Source: Gentiana macrophylla
Lineage: Eukaryota > Streptophyta > Magnoliopsida > Gentianales > Gentianaceae
Direction of reading: 5' to 3'
Length of the DNA stretch: 64,000 nt
Assembly: GCA_026214975.1 (NCBI GenBank)
Contig: CM047815.1
Location: 66,099,852-66,163,851, forward strand
Shown: one piece after another, positions 1-10,712 of the stretch
Layout: each line of letters begins with the position of its first letter
Position numbering within the stretch: the first letter of the stretch is position 1
Made by a program: the position numbers and the translations under genes
Notes under the pieces: generated by a model
The model's input: the letters and a program-made list of their open reading frames with translations, nothing else
The model's database searches: none
Told to the model about the DNA's origin: nothing

Positions 1-1424
1 AATCCCATTAAATAAAAGATAATCCCATAATATTCTAGAACAAATCTAGAATAATATTTATCTTTATTTCTTTCCATAAATATTTATCCAATAAATATTT
101 TATGCACATGTCTTATTAATACACAAGAAAATAATTTCTTGTTCCATAAAAAAATAAGCCATGGCCGAAATTCATCATCATTGACCTAGTCAATGTTATT
201 TTCGGCTAACACACTAATTTTGCCAAGATTATGAAAAATGTCTTTTCCACATATTTAATTATTTAGCCCAACTAATTTAATAGTCCACTAAACAATTAAT
301 TCACATATCGTTTTAATAAAGTCCAATAAGAACTAGATTAATATTATTAGGATTCGACGTCCGAGAATAGCTATCTTTATATTAGGAGGCACGTCGGGGA
401 CCATGGACTAATAATCGTGGCTCCGATAAATCAAATAAATAATTATCTTACGAAGCAGAATAATTATATTTGATAAATCAATCACAGAATATGCCACCAT
501 AATCCCGTGATCGCACTCCTCCGATTATGAGATTATATTTATCTCCTCACGAGAATAATAATAAGCGTCCATTGATATAATCATTACATATGGATTAATC
601 CTCCATAGATTATTCATTCTAAAGCGGGAAGTTACCGTTAACCCTTTTTAGAACCTCTTATCCTTATTTACCATTAACCCCTAGTGATCAATTAATTCAT
701 ACAACTCACCGGTAGCTAATCGATGTGTAATATGAAGTCGCACGATCGATCGGTTTCTAGGATTAACAAATAAGTGGAGGCTGTCTCATCTACTTCCATA
801 AATGGAAGGAATGGATTCCGTATATCTGTGATAACACGGACTACTCACTCAATCCGAAGACAATGCCAAGATGGGGTAATTCGGACCACGGACTCGGTGT
901 AATCTTAACCGTCAAGTCAAACTTCATAACCGATTCAAGCGGTTATTCGTGATCACCTCAGGATTAAGATATATCCATAAATATGATCATCCATTGATTC
1001 GATAAGACTTCTCGACACGGAATTATATCGTGAACTCTAATCAAATCGGTCCAAATTTCATATGATATATCTATCATACATAAATGCCCCATTAGGTTCT
1101 CTTAACCGAAAGTCCGGATAAGACAATCACACCTATTGTGTTGCAGGCGCATTAATAGCACGTTAAAGAGAGACCCGATACTCTCGATTAACTTCACTAC
1201 GGGCTAATTGTATTTTAAGTACATCTTCACTAACTCAATCCTCCCGTGTATATACCATACACTTTGAGTTAAGTGATTACATAAACGATATACTTAGGGT
1301 TTTCAGAAGTGTAAATACTATTGTCACATCGGTGAATATGAGAATAATAAATATGAATAATAACATCATTTCATTTATTAAATAAAACAATTACAAAATT
1401 GTCTTTCGGGCATCACACCTAACA
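1..1424 (-). mobile_element. Copia LTR, cut by the window edge (family of copia C)
   Basis: The right end reads CCTAACA, so on the minus strand the LTR opens TGTTAGGTGTGATGCCC, nearly as in the LTR at 56328-58229. Shared blocks include the AAAAATGTCTTTTCC block, the GGGGACCATGGAC block, the TAGGATTAACAAATAAG block and the final AATTACAAAATTGTCTTT stretch. The two copies are clearly diverged, so they are separate insertions. The sequence after 1424 is gypsy gag and not a copia polypurine tract. This is therefore either the outer edge of a 5' LTR whose element lies left of the window, or a solo LTR. Confidence 0.85.
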
Positions 1425-1514
1425 GTAAAATGGTTGTGTTTGGTAACCCATAGCACCGTAGTTGTAATATCCGAATGGGTAAGGATAGGAGCCGTAATTG
1501 TAGTATGGATTCAT
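1425..1514 (-). pseudogene. Start of gypsy F gag, truncated by the copia LTR
   Basis: An ATG at 1514-1512 opens a frame that stays open for 30 codons down to 1425, beginning MNPYYNYGSYPYP and rich in Tyr, Gly, Asn and Pro. It lies about 180 bases downstream of a tRNA-Asp primer-binding site on the same strand, which is where a gypsy gag begins. The frame is cut exactly at the copia LTR boundary; the rest, if present, lies left of the window. The Tyr/Gly-rich N terminus is not itself a named domain, so the gag call rests on position. Confidence 0.65.
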
Positions 1515-1693
1515 TATCTGCAAATCAAGAAAACAACACGAACACAATCACGGTAACTTGTCACTACCACTACCGAAGTAAATGGTGTGACACTTCAACA
1601 ACAACAAAATAAAACAAACTATACATAAAAAAACAAATAAGAAAAACGACCTAATCCTAAGAACTTAACTAACTTACAAGATATCAACCCGAT

Positions 1694-1711
1694 TCCCCGG
1701 CAACGGCGCCA
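1694..1711 (-). other. Primer-binding site of gypsy F (tRNA-Asp)
   Basis: The minus strand reads TGGCGCCGTTGCCGGGGA, complementary to the 3' end of plant tRNA-Asp including CCA. The LTR ends seven bases upstream. Positions 1515-1693 are the untranslated leader between this site and gag; nothing else is seen in it. Confidence 0.85.
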
Positions 1712-2748
1712 GATAACTTGATCGGCCTTTTCTAAGTGTCCAATATCACCGGCTGTGTACCGGGTCAACTGTAGCCTAGAATTGGTGAGTCAAGGTCGTA
1801 TCCCACAGGGAATCTGGTCGAGTACCAAAGTCGGTCTCGTTCCTAGTTTAGGCCAACACACATATTGAACGTGGTGATTTGTCAGATCACCGGTTCTACA
1901 AACTAAATATGCACAAAACAAAAGAGTTTAAAACTATATAAAAGAGATAGCCGAGCTATGATCCAATCTAATACTCACTAACCCTAGCTAAGTCCCGAGG
2001 TATTCTTGATTCACCTAAACGTTCTCGATGTCACAAAGGGTGTCGTTTCCTGGCTCTGAGAATAGACATTATTTCAATAATCTACCCTCCTATGTCAGGT
2101 TCAACGGTCCGCTGACCGGATTTAACTGACCTCACACGGTCTACGATTCATGAAACGCTCGACAAGTCGATACAAAACCTCACAACGAAACCGAGTCTGA
2201 ACAACTCAGTCGGTTTTACACAGTGATCCTAGAACCCCGGTTCCCGTATCCTCTCGCAAAATACATATGTAAAGGCGATACGTGTGATACGATTATTAAG
2301 TGATCAATTCAACAAACGTGATAAGAATAATTTCTAGAACTATGGTAACATCGAGAATCAACAATCAAACATCAAGAACACCACATGAACAAGCTAAGGT
2401 TCGATTTCAACGATTATCACATAACTCGACTATCGGGTTATTACCTACTCATTCTAACAACAAAAACAACAAGAAATCAACAATAAATATAACATAAACA
2501 AGATTAAAAGCAAGAACAAGAAATGAAAACGAAATACCAAATATATTATGCCGTAGAGAATCGATCCACCGAACGAAATCCCGTCAATAACGCGTCAAGC
2601 TATCTTCGAGAATCAACGGATTACAACAATCTACAACTAAACTAAGCTAATAAACCTAAGAACTAAGCTAAACTAATGAAAATGGATGAAAAACTGAAGA
2701 AAAACGATCTAGGAAGGAGGTGGTTTTGATCTAGATCCAAAATGGGGG

Positions 2749-2756
2749 TATTTATA
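2749..2756 (-). promoter_or_regulatory. TATA box of the gypsy F LTR
   Basis: TATAAATA on the minus strand, inside the LTR about 1030 bases upstream of the primer-binding site. Position and sequence fit the start of the R region. Confidence 0.55.
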
Positions 2757-2777
2757 GTGTTTTATGAGTTTTGGACG

Positions 2778-2875
2778 CTAGGCGTGCGTCTAGGATGATA
2801 AAAACACGTACTGAAACTTCTGGCCAAAATTGACTGCTAGGCGTGCGCCTAGCATTTCTCAGGCGCGCGCCTAGC
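2778..2875. repeat. Three GC-rich palindromes upstream of the F TATA box
   Basis: Three related units: CTAGGCGTGCGTCTAG (2778-2793), GCTAGGCGTGCGCCTAGC (2836-2853) and AGGCGCGCGCCT (2861-2872). They stand out against the AT-rich LTR and lie 20-120 bases upstream of the TATA box in the direction of transcription. They may be cis elements or CpG methylation targets. Confidence 0.6.
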
Positions 2876-3379
2876 TGACACACCCTCAGAAAAATAGTCA
2901 TAACTTTGTCTGTATACCTCCGATTTGAGTGATTCAAAATCCGTTGGAAAGATAATGAAATTGTATACAACTTTCATGAAGATGTCCATCCCAGAAAATG
3001 CCTCTAATGTGGATCAAAATGCAGATAAATGGAAGGTATGGTTGTAGTACCAACACGTTTTGATCCGTTTGAACGTTTAAGCTTCAGGCACACGTTCCAA
3101 TCCTCGTATCTCGCCTTCCGGTCATCTCAAACACCTAAGTCCTGTACAAAATCATAACAAATACCACACATAATCCCCACAGGACACTAGGGTGACCCAG
3201 AGTATAGTAAATTACACCGAAAAAGATCGAGAATCCCGGACTTTACGTCCTAGGTCCCGAAATGATAACCAAAGTGTAAAATACATCAAGATACAATCAA
3301 ATGTCTCCAAATACATATAAAACGAGGTATAAATGGGGTATAATTACATAGTAAATGATAGTCAATTTGACTCTCATCA

Positions 3380-3768
3380 CACATCTAACTGCTCAAGTTC
3401 AAGATCTTGCTGTGCCACCATTGCTAGTAACACTCTGATTGAAGTATGTCAGACTACTGGTGAGAATATCTCATCAAAGTCCACCCCCTTCTTTTGAGTG
3501 AACCTCTAGAAACCAAGCGTGCCTTATACTTGACTCCTTCGCGCCTAATCAATCCTTTCTTTTTCTTGAAGATCCATTTGCATGTAACAACTCTCCTATC
3601 AGCTGGATGTTTAACAATATCCCAAGTCTGATTCTTTAGTAATGACTCCATTTTATCTCCCATGGCAGCAAGCCGTTGAGATGACTCAGAACATGTCACT
3701 GCTTTCCTGTAAGTAGAAGGTTCAAAACCATCCACCTCTTCTGCAACTTGAAGTGCATATCCAGCCAA
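3380..3768 (-). pseudogene. Copia A reverse transcriptase, N-terminal fragment
   Basis: The first part of copia RVT_2 is recognisable: CKWIFKKKKG, then KARLVSRG, then DFDEIFSPVV and QDLELEQLDV. The frame slips between ARLVSRG and KKGVDF, and a TGA stands at 3451-3449. It ends inside the LDVKTAFLHG motif, where the gypsy LTR starts. The YVDD catalytic centre is missing from the window, so the fragment cannot be active. Confidence 0.85.
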
Positions 3769-3870
3769 ATCTTCAAACCCATACCTTTTGGGAGGTATCC
3801 AACATTGGATCTTCTAGCTCTGCTGATAGCTATACTTTGCTGACCAATATCAGTTTGACGCCACCGGTGC

Positions 3871-4850
3871 TCACTGATTGGTGGCTTGATTCGATTGATT
3901 CGGTTCAAGAACGATCGATGAAATCGACTTTGTTGGTGAGTGTTGCATCTCGGTGACTCCACCAAGCTCCACTTTCTTGTCGTTTTCGGCCAAAGATGGT
4001 TTTGATTTGATAATCCTCCCAACTGATGAACTGAGCATAGAATTTTCATCAAAAACTGTATCTCTACTGAGAATAACTCTGTTTTCTGCTGATGACCAAA
4101 TTGTATAACCCTTAACTCCATCACCATACCTCACAAACACTCCTTTCTTGGCCCTTGGTTCCAGTTTCCCTTCACTGACATGATAGTAAACTGTGCTTCC
4201 AAATACCCTTAGAACTGAGTAATCAGCAGGCTTTCCTGACCACATTTCAACCGGTGTCTTGAAACAGATCCCTGTGTGAGGACTTCTGTTGATTAAGTAA
4301 CAAGTTGTGCTTACAGCTTCTGCCCAAAATCTTCTTGACAAACCAGCATGAGAGAGCATGCATCTTGCTCTCTCCAGAAGAGTTTGATTCATTCTTTCAG
4401 CTACACCATTTTGCTGAGGTGTATTCCTTACGGTGTGATGTCTAACAATGCCCTCAGTTTTACAAAATGTATCAAACTCCGTCCAGCAGAATTCCAGACC
4501 ATTATCTGTACGAAGACTCTTGATCTTTTTTCCCAACTGATTTTCAACTAGAGCTTTCCACAGCTTGAAGTTATTAAATGCTTCACTTTTGTGTTTCATC
4601 AACACCACCCAAGTCATCATTGAATAGTCATCTATGAATGACACAAAATATCTGTGACCACCCAATGACTCCACCTTTGATGGCCCCAACGATCAGAATG
4701 AATGTAATCAAGTGATGACTTTGTGCTATGTATCCCTTTTGAGAACTTGCCCCTATGAAGCTTCCCAAACACACAATGCTCACAAAAGTCTAGATTCTTG
4801 ACCTTACATCCCCCAAGAAGTTCTTTCTGAGAAAGAATCTACATCCCCTT
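3871..4850 (-). pseudogene. Copia A integrase
   Basis: The zinc-binding part CEHCVFGK lies near 4770, followed by the rve core. The first acidic residue is in YIHSDRWG, the second in LRTDNGLEF, and the Glu in TPQQNGVAERMNQ. Together they make a complete D,D,E set. The region continues into the integrase C-terminal module and an acidic linker up to the reverse transcriptase, with frame changes between 3700 and 4130. Integrase inserts the cDNA into the genome. The core looks intact, but the element is truncated on both sides. Confidence 0.85.
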
Positions 4851-5373
4851 TTCACCCATGTGACCCAGTCTCATGTGCCACGATTTTGTCATTTGTGGAT
4901 CGATGAACTTCAAGAGATGCTACAATTGTGCAGACCAGCACACAACCGATCCTTGCAAAATATACAAGGTTCCTTTTAAATCCTCGAGAACCGGCCGAGT
5001 TTTTGTAGACACTCAGTTTTCCACCTTCACCCTTAAAACTGAATCCCTTGCTGTTTAAAAGACTGAGAGATACCAAGTTCTTGGTCATCTGTGGAATATG
5101 TATAACTTCACTCAACATACAGAATTTACCATACTCTGTCGTCAACTGAACTGAGTCAATCCTAACTATCTTGCAGACCTTGTTGTTTGCCATAGCTATA
5201 TGACCACCATTTATCTGTTGATAACTTAAGAACCACTCTCTGTGTGGACAAATATGATAAGATGCTCCAGAATCCAGAATCCACACATCAGCATGATGTG
5301 CTGATTCTCCAGCTACTAGAACCATGTCCTCATCTGAATCAAACTCGGTACCGCAATAAAGAATTTGTTCCAA
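4851..5373 (-). pseudogene. Copia A aspartic protease and pre-integrase region
   Basis: The protease active-site motif is seen as WILDSGASYHICPHREWF, with the usual downstream glycine-rich strand. The pre-integrase stretch ENLVSLSLL follows. Protease cleaves the Gag-Pol polyprotein. It joins the gag region at about 5390-5430, where a zinc-knuckle remnant (GHWKSNCP) is interrupted by a stop. Confidence 0.8.
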
Positions 5374-6030
5374 CTTGTTCTCCTGCTTTGCTTATTTTTC
5401 TTTGGACAATTGGACTTCCAATGTCCCTACACCTTACTGAGAATTGCAAACATCTGTGGATTTAGGACCTTCGGACCCTGTCTTCTTGGATTTCATCTTC
5501 TTCCCAGACTGCTGCCCATGCCCTTTTCCACTACTGCTGCTGACTACCAGTCCAACATCCTGACTGTTTGCCCCATCTGCCTTATGTCTCAGCTCCCTGG
5601 CATGTAAAGCTGACCTTACATCTTCCAATGCAACTGTATCCTTCCCAACTACTAAGGATTGCGCAAAGTTCTCATAAGAATATGGTAGTGATACCAACAA
5701 AATCAGAGCTGCATCTTCATCCTCAATCTTCACATCAATATTCCTGAGATCAAGTACTATTGTGTTCAACTGATCAAGATGATCTCTCAGCCTAACCCCC
5801 TCATGCATCCTTAGGCTAAACAACCTCTTCTTTAGTAGCAACTTGTTGGTCAATGACTTAGTCATATACAGTGTTTCAAGCTTTGACCATAACTTAGCAG
5901 CAGTGTCTTCCTCAGCAACTTCCGTGATAACATCATCAGATAAGCACAACATGATGGTGGAATGTGCTTTCTCTTCCAGACTGACGTTATCTGCTGCATT
6001 GGCATCTCCTTTACCGGATAAATGAGTCAC
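5374..6030 (-). pseudogene. Copia A gag (UBN2 family), N terminus missing
   Basis: The region matches the copia UBN2 gag fold: LWSKLETLYMTKSLTNKLLL, RLFSLRMHEG, HLDQLNTIVLDLRN and LLVSLPYSYENF. A Lys/Gly/Ser-rich tail and a degraded CCHC knuckle (about 5390-5420) follow. The usual first ~60 residues are absent and there is no ATG at the upstream limit, so gag is 5' truncated. Gag would form the virus-like particle. Confidence 0.85.
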
Positions 6031-6033
6031 TTG

Positions 6034-6980
6034 TACTATCCTTGGCCTTTGCAGGATATTAATAATTTTTTAAAAATATTAAAGTAAAACACGTCGCTCT
6101 GTGCTGGACATGTGTCTGAGACATGTCAGAAGCATGTCGGGTTGGAAATATATCTGATATTGCGCACATCCTCCAAATAAAGTGTCGGTGCTTTATAGTT
6201 TTCGTACTATCCTTGGCCTTTGCAGGATATTCCCTTTTAATTACAAAATACTCCATCAATTAAGATTATTCTTTAAAACGAAGTTCCTAAAATAACCTTA
6301 TCGAATTAGTGTAGTAACTACTTCAAATAAAGTGTCGGCGCTTCATAGCTTTCATACCATCCTTGGCCAGGGGTGTTCATGGTTCGGTTTGGAACGCTTA
6401 ATTGCCGCAATCGAAACTGAACCGTTTGCTTTAAGAAACCGAATTGAACCGAACTGAAATATATGGTTCGGTTCGGTTAACCGAAAACTGAAATATAATT
6501 TAGCAATTCTATTTGATCATAAACGTTTCGGTTTTTTATTCGGTTTTTCCATTCGGTTATAAATGGTTCGATTGTAAGCAAATTTTATAAAAATAAAAAA
6601 ATATTTTGGTTATAAAAGCTAATTATACATGTTGGATATAAACTGTTCGGTTACGGTTTTTTGTTTGGTAAGGTTCTGTTTCGGTTAATTGTTCGATTTT
6701 TGATTCGGTTCGGTTACGGATAATTTGTAGCGTGAACCGTAACCGAGCCGAAATTTTCGGTTTCACTATAGTATTAACCGAAACCGAACCGAAAACGAGT
6801 ATTGACCGAACCGAATGACATCGATTTGGTTCGGGTTTCGGATAAACCGTATCTGTAAACGCCCCTACTTGGCCTTTGCAGGATATTCCTTTTTAATTAC
6901 AAAATAGTCCATCAATTAAGATTATTCTTTAAAACAAATTCCCTAAAATAACCCAAGTGAATTAGTGCAGTAACTATCAC
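6034..6980. repeat. ~150-bp tandem duplication with a partial third copy
   Basis: A unit starting CAAATAAAGTGTCGG at 6174 repeats at 6326, a period of 152. Both contain CTATCCTTGGCC or CCATCCTTGGCC, the TTTGCAGGATATTCC block and the CAATTAAGATTATTC block. The second copy is split by a MITE (6369-6866) and resumes at 6867. A 27-base piece of the unit also sits at 6034-6060, against the end of copia A. I see no gene here; 6061-6173 holds nothing recognisable. Confidence 0.75.
6369..6866. mobile_element. hAT-type MITE rich in CGGTT motifs
   Basis: The left end reads AGGGGTGTTCATGGTTCGG; the right end inverted reads AGGGGCGTTTACAGATACGG. Flanks are CCTTGGCC and ACTTGGCC, matching at 7 of 8 positions, which suits the 8-bp target duplication of hAT elements. 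The interior is full of GGTTCGGTT and its complement and has no coding capacity. The uninterrupted sister copy at 6205-6235 confirms the insertion point. Confidence 0.75.
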
Positions 6981-7181
6981 AGATGTACGACTACGAACCC
7001 CGCCGTTTTATGGAAACATTTTTTCACGACAAACTATTCTGACCGAATACATGTGATATAACGATGACTCGATTAAACAAATGATGACTATTTTGACATT
7101 TAATTTTAAACATACAACGGTATTATTAAAACTCAATATTTGTTGTAAAGTACATGAAATATATTCCGATCACAATTAGGT

Positions 7182-7221
<40 letters not shown>

Positions 7222-7440
7222 TTAACATTTTTCTAAAATTGAATCAGAATGTGGAACCAATAAAACAAGGGGTGAAAGTGCAATAAAAAATACATTGTAG
7301 TAAAATTTGAGGGATTAAACGAGACAAAAAATATTTTCACTACACATCCCTTTTTTATTTTTACCGTTCCCAAAGGTCGAGTCTTTCCTCTGCTCAACCA
7401 AGTTCGTGTCTTTCCTCAGCTCAAATCCATTGCTGCAAAG
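6981..7440. other. Intergenic stretch with a long poly(A) run
   Basis: AT-rich sequence with a ~36-base A run at 7182-7217. No coding signal is seen on either strand. 7380-7440 is CT-rich and may be the transcribed leader of the gene at 8055. Confidence 0.5.
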
Positions 7441-7800
7441 TAAGTTGCTTAGCTTCATTGTTTTGGTAAGTTCCTTATCTTGTTTTTTTTTTTTAGCATC
7501 TCTTCTTGTTAATAATTTGAAATTCGAAAATAGTGTAGATTGCCCAAACTTGGCTTCGTTTGTTGTTAGTAAATTTTCTTTTGATCCGTACAACATACAT
7601 CGCTGCATTGTTTGCTTAGCTTCCTTGTTTGAGTAATTTCCTTATCTTTTTTTTTTTTTTTTTTTTTTTTTTTTGAGCATTTTATCTGGTTGATAATTTG
7701 AAATTCGAAAATAGGGTAGATTGCCAAAACTTTTGCTATTTTGTGTTCCGTATTTTTAGGGCGCACCGTACTTCTTGTAAATACACGGTATATGCAAATC
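7441..7800. repeat. ~170-bp tandem duplication upstream of the host gene
   Basis: TTGCTTAGCTTC at 7443 and 7613 starts two copies of one block. Each has a T-rich tract and ATAATTTGAAATTCGAAAATAG (about 7510 and 7691). The second carries a 24-base T run. The block lies where a 5' UTR intron would be expected. No reading frame here is convincing. Confidence 0.6.
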
Positions 7801-8054
7801 GCTGTTGGTAAATCACTCAAATACCGGAAATATTAAACGAAAATGCACGCCCAAGAAACAATTCCATGAGCAACTGCTGCGGAAAGGCCTGGTAGCCAGT
7901 AGCTTCTCGTTTGCTTCATTAATTGTACTAAACTCTGCAAATCATGTTCATGTGCCTGTTGTGCCCTGTTATATGGAAGAGGATGATCATAACAGAATAC
8001 ACGTAGCAGTATATTTGTCCTTAATGCTTGTTTGTGCTGTGATGGCTTTTAGGA

Positions 8055-9186
8055 ATGGACAAGAGAATTATTAGAGGAATGATGGCTTCAATAGCGGTAA
8101 GAAGAAGTTCAAGGAAGGCACTTGATGATGCCACTGTCATCAGAGACTTAAGGTCAGCAGTCATCAGAGACTTAAGGTTAGATATGGCGGCAAGGAATGC
8201 CGCTAAAGTATCGCGTATTAGAGCTGAGCATCACTCTCAAATCCTTGAGGCATGTTTTTCTTTCTATTTGAAATGAGAAAAATGAGCTATATTGTTGCTT
8301 TACGATTTAAGAAGCTATATAACTTGTTCTTGTTTGTTGTAGGCACTTAAGGAGCAGAATCTGATGGCATTCAACCTGAAGATGGCCCATCATCAGTCTC
8401 AAACTGAAATCCTTGTTGAGGCATGTTCTTAAAAAGAAAAGAAGCCGTGGAGCTATGTTGTTCCTTTCCAATTTAACCCATTATATAACATGTTTTGTTG
8501 TAGGCACTTAAGCATAAGCATAATCTGATGGAAGAAATCAACTTGAAGATGAACCATCAGGCTCAAATCATTCTGGAGGTATCTTCTTCTTAAAAAAAAA
8601 GAGGAAAAAGAAGCTATATTGTTGTTCCCTCCCAATTTAAGCCAAATGTAAGCTATTATATAACCTATAACCTGTTTTGTTGTAGGCACTCAAACATCAG
8701 AATTTGATGGCAGAATTCATATTCAACATCAAGATGGACAATCAATCTCAATTTCTTCTTGAGGCATGTTCTTCTGAAATAAAAAGAGGCTATATTGTGG
8801 TTTCTTTCCAATTTAAGCCATTATATAACCTTTTTGTTTTGTTCTAGGCCCTTAAGACCCAGAAAAAATTGGGTCAATCCAAAAATATTTGGAAAAGAAC
8901 CCTGAGAGACCACATCGATAACCTGTGTGATACAAGTTTTATAAAAATTTGTGGGTTGCTGGTTATGGTTGGGGGACTTTGTCATGAAGTCAATAGACTA
9001 AAGGTGGCCAATAAAGAGATGATTGAGGAAGCATTGGTAGCAATGGACAAAAGCAAGGAATGGCTTAAAGACATGGATTTAAAAAGCAAGTTAACTGAAT
9101 GGCTTGAATCTCTAAAGAGGGGGCGGCTGTTGGGGGAGAAGGAGGTGCAGGTGCCTGATGAAAAGGAGGGATTTGGAAAGATCTGA
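8055..9186 (+). CDS. Five-exon plant gene of unknown function with tandem ~26-residue repeats
   Basis: Exons 8055-8249, 8343-8420, 8504-8578, 8686-8763 and 8848-9186 join in one phase to 254 codons plus a stop. Exons 2-4 are paralogous and exon 5 starts the same way: each begins ALK, and exons 1-4 end LE or VE, giving helical repeats such as ALKEQNLMAFNLKM. Exon 1 is basic (VRRSSRK) with a VIRDLR duplication. The last exon ends in a charged, helical tail (WLKDMDLKSKLTEWLESLKRG). Introns are 83-107 bases. Three start with GC (GAG^GCATGT) and one, at the same place, with GT (GAG^GTATCT). Using the GT three bases into GCATGT would give a stop at once. The start is the first ATG after a possible acceptor (CTTTTAG); an upstream non-coding exon is likely. 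I do not recognise the family. It is the only intact-looking gene in the window. Confidence 0.6.
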
Positions 9187-9765
9187 AAATTATTCCACTT
9201 CATCATCTTTTGAACACTTTTCCACTTGATCATCTTTTGAACTTTTTGAACTTGAACTTCATCTTTTGCTTTTAGAATTATGGTTTTGAGAATGTTGCTT
9301 TCCTGCTCATGGATATGCAGATGGATGGTTGAAAATTGTTGGTTTCATTTTCTTCAGTGGTATTTATTTTGTTTTGGGACCAGGGAATCGATGGGAAGGG
9401 GAGAGATATTACCCATAGTTTTTATAATAAAAACATAAAGAAAAACTATTTTTTTGCACCCACCTAAACTTTATATCAACCACCACCACATGGTATTGAC
9501 TTGACTTTTTTATTCTTCCGCTTTACTAGATCAAGTCGTTTCAATCCGTTTTTTTTTTTTTTTTTTTTTTTTTGTTTTTGGGAAACAGTAACATCTACTC
9601 CATTAATTTTTCTCTTTTTCATTTTCCCAATGTGTCAAGTTGGTTGGTGTATTTATTATTTATTGTTTTATTTTTTCGAAGAGTCGAGTTGCCTAGAGTA
9701 TTTATTTTATTTGTTGTGAAAGGATGCTTCAATTGCCTTAAGGAAAATATTCTACCTCAATTTAA
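9187..9765. other. 3' flank of the host gene
   Basis: This holds the probable 3' UTR. ATAATAAAAACATAAAG at about 9424-9440 could serve as a polyadenylation signal. A T-rich stretch with a ~24-base T run follows (9550-9573). No gene is seen; the MULE-like element begins at 9766. Confidence 0.45.
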
Positions 9766-9793
9766 GGGGGGTTTTATTGACACCCCTTTCTAC

Positions 9794-10712
9794 TAGAGGT
9801 GGCCAAATGCTCAAACCGAACCGAATCGGGCCGGAACTGTCGGTTTCTTTTTGTCCGGTTCGTGTCGGTTTTTTGAATCGGCGGTTTAAGTGAACCGCCG
9901 GTTCACAGAACCAGCGGTTTACGGTTCAAAACCGACAGTTCACGGTTCATACGATACACGGTTCATACGGTTTCCTTCCGGTTCAGATCACGGTTTTAAA
10001 AATTATTAATATATTTTTTTTTTTACATTTTTCGTATAATACTTATTCTTATCACTACAATAACATATTACTATTCTTTTCGCTACAATTACCAAAGCGA
10101 ATGTAATATAAAATTTTTTAAATAGTTTTCTATTCGTTTTAAAATATAATATTAATATTATGTTGCTTTTTTATATGTAAATTATGTTATTTTTAAAAAT
10201 TATGTTATTTGATATAATAGTAAAGTAAATTTGATTATAAAATGGAATTTTTTTTAACACTAGCAAAAAAAAGAATTGAATAAAAAATACAAACCAAATT
10301 TACTTATAACTAAAACTGTATTGAAGTAACGATTAAATCAGAACAACTTCGAAAATCGGTATCGTAAAGTAAATTTGATTGTTGTTTTTAACAACTAAAG
10401 TTTATAATTGAGAGAAGTTTAGAATTTAGAGAAGTAGAAGTTTAGAATTGAGAGGAGAAGAGTAGGTGTAAGGAATTTGGTATTTATAGGATTTTTTGAA
10501 ATGGTTGAAAAAACCGTTTGAAATCTATCCTTTCGTTCCGGTTCCGGTTCTGCCCGGTTAGACACGGTTCCGGCCGGGCCGGTTGAACCGCCGGTTCCGG
10601 TTCCAAGAAAACACAAACCGCCTACAAACCGGTGAACCGCCGGTTCCGGAACCGTCGGTTTGACGAACAGCCGATTCGGTTCAAGGTTCCGGTTTGATTT
10701 TGGCCACCTCTA
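9794..10712. mobile_element. MITE with TAGAGGTGGCCAAA termini
   Basis: The ends are perfect inverted copies of TAGAGGTGGCCAAA. The interior consists of CGGTT/AACCG-rich arms around an AT-rich centre. Comparison with the intact right terminus of the MULE (TTTCTATAAATTACACCC) shows it landed between CCCCTTTCTA and TTACACCC of the left terminus. No clear 8-bp target duplication is visible, so the superfamily (hAT-like by its termini) is tentative. Confidence 0.7.

Larger units (their letters stand above)
1719..3379 (-). repeat. LTR of gypsy-like element F
   Basis: The unit is bounded by TGATCGG at 1719 and CTCATCA at 3379, giving TGAT/ATCA inverted ends. The primer-binding site lies just inside, so this is the 5' LTR of a minus-strand element. 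It contains a TATA box (2749-2756) and GC-rich palindromes just upstream of it (2778-2875). The outer end abuts copia A reverse transcriptase at 3380, so F inserted into copia A. No second LTR is in the window. LTR length is about 1.66 kb. Confidence 0.75.
3380..6030 (-). mobile_element. Copia A: internal part of a Ty1/copia element, gag to reverse transcriptase
   Basis: From right to left on the minus strand the order is gag, protease, integrase, reverse transcriptase, which is the copia order. The left end is cut within reverse transcriptase by the gypsy F LTR. The right end is truncated within gag near 6030; neither LTR nor primer-binding site is present. The rest of pol should lie beyond F, left of the window. 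Confidence 0.85.

Noticed and set aside
1694..1711. tRNA-Asp gene
   Set aside because: Only the 3' end of tRNA-Asp matches; it is a primer-binding site next to an LTR, as at 29774-29791. No full tRNA fold is present.
7805..8074. 89-codon frame upstream of the host gene
   Set aside because: It lies in a different frame from exon 1, overlaps its start, lacks similarity to anything I recognise and sits where a leader or intron is expected.
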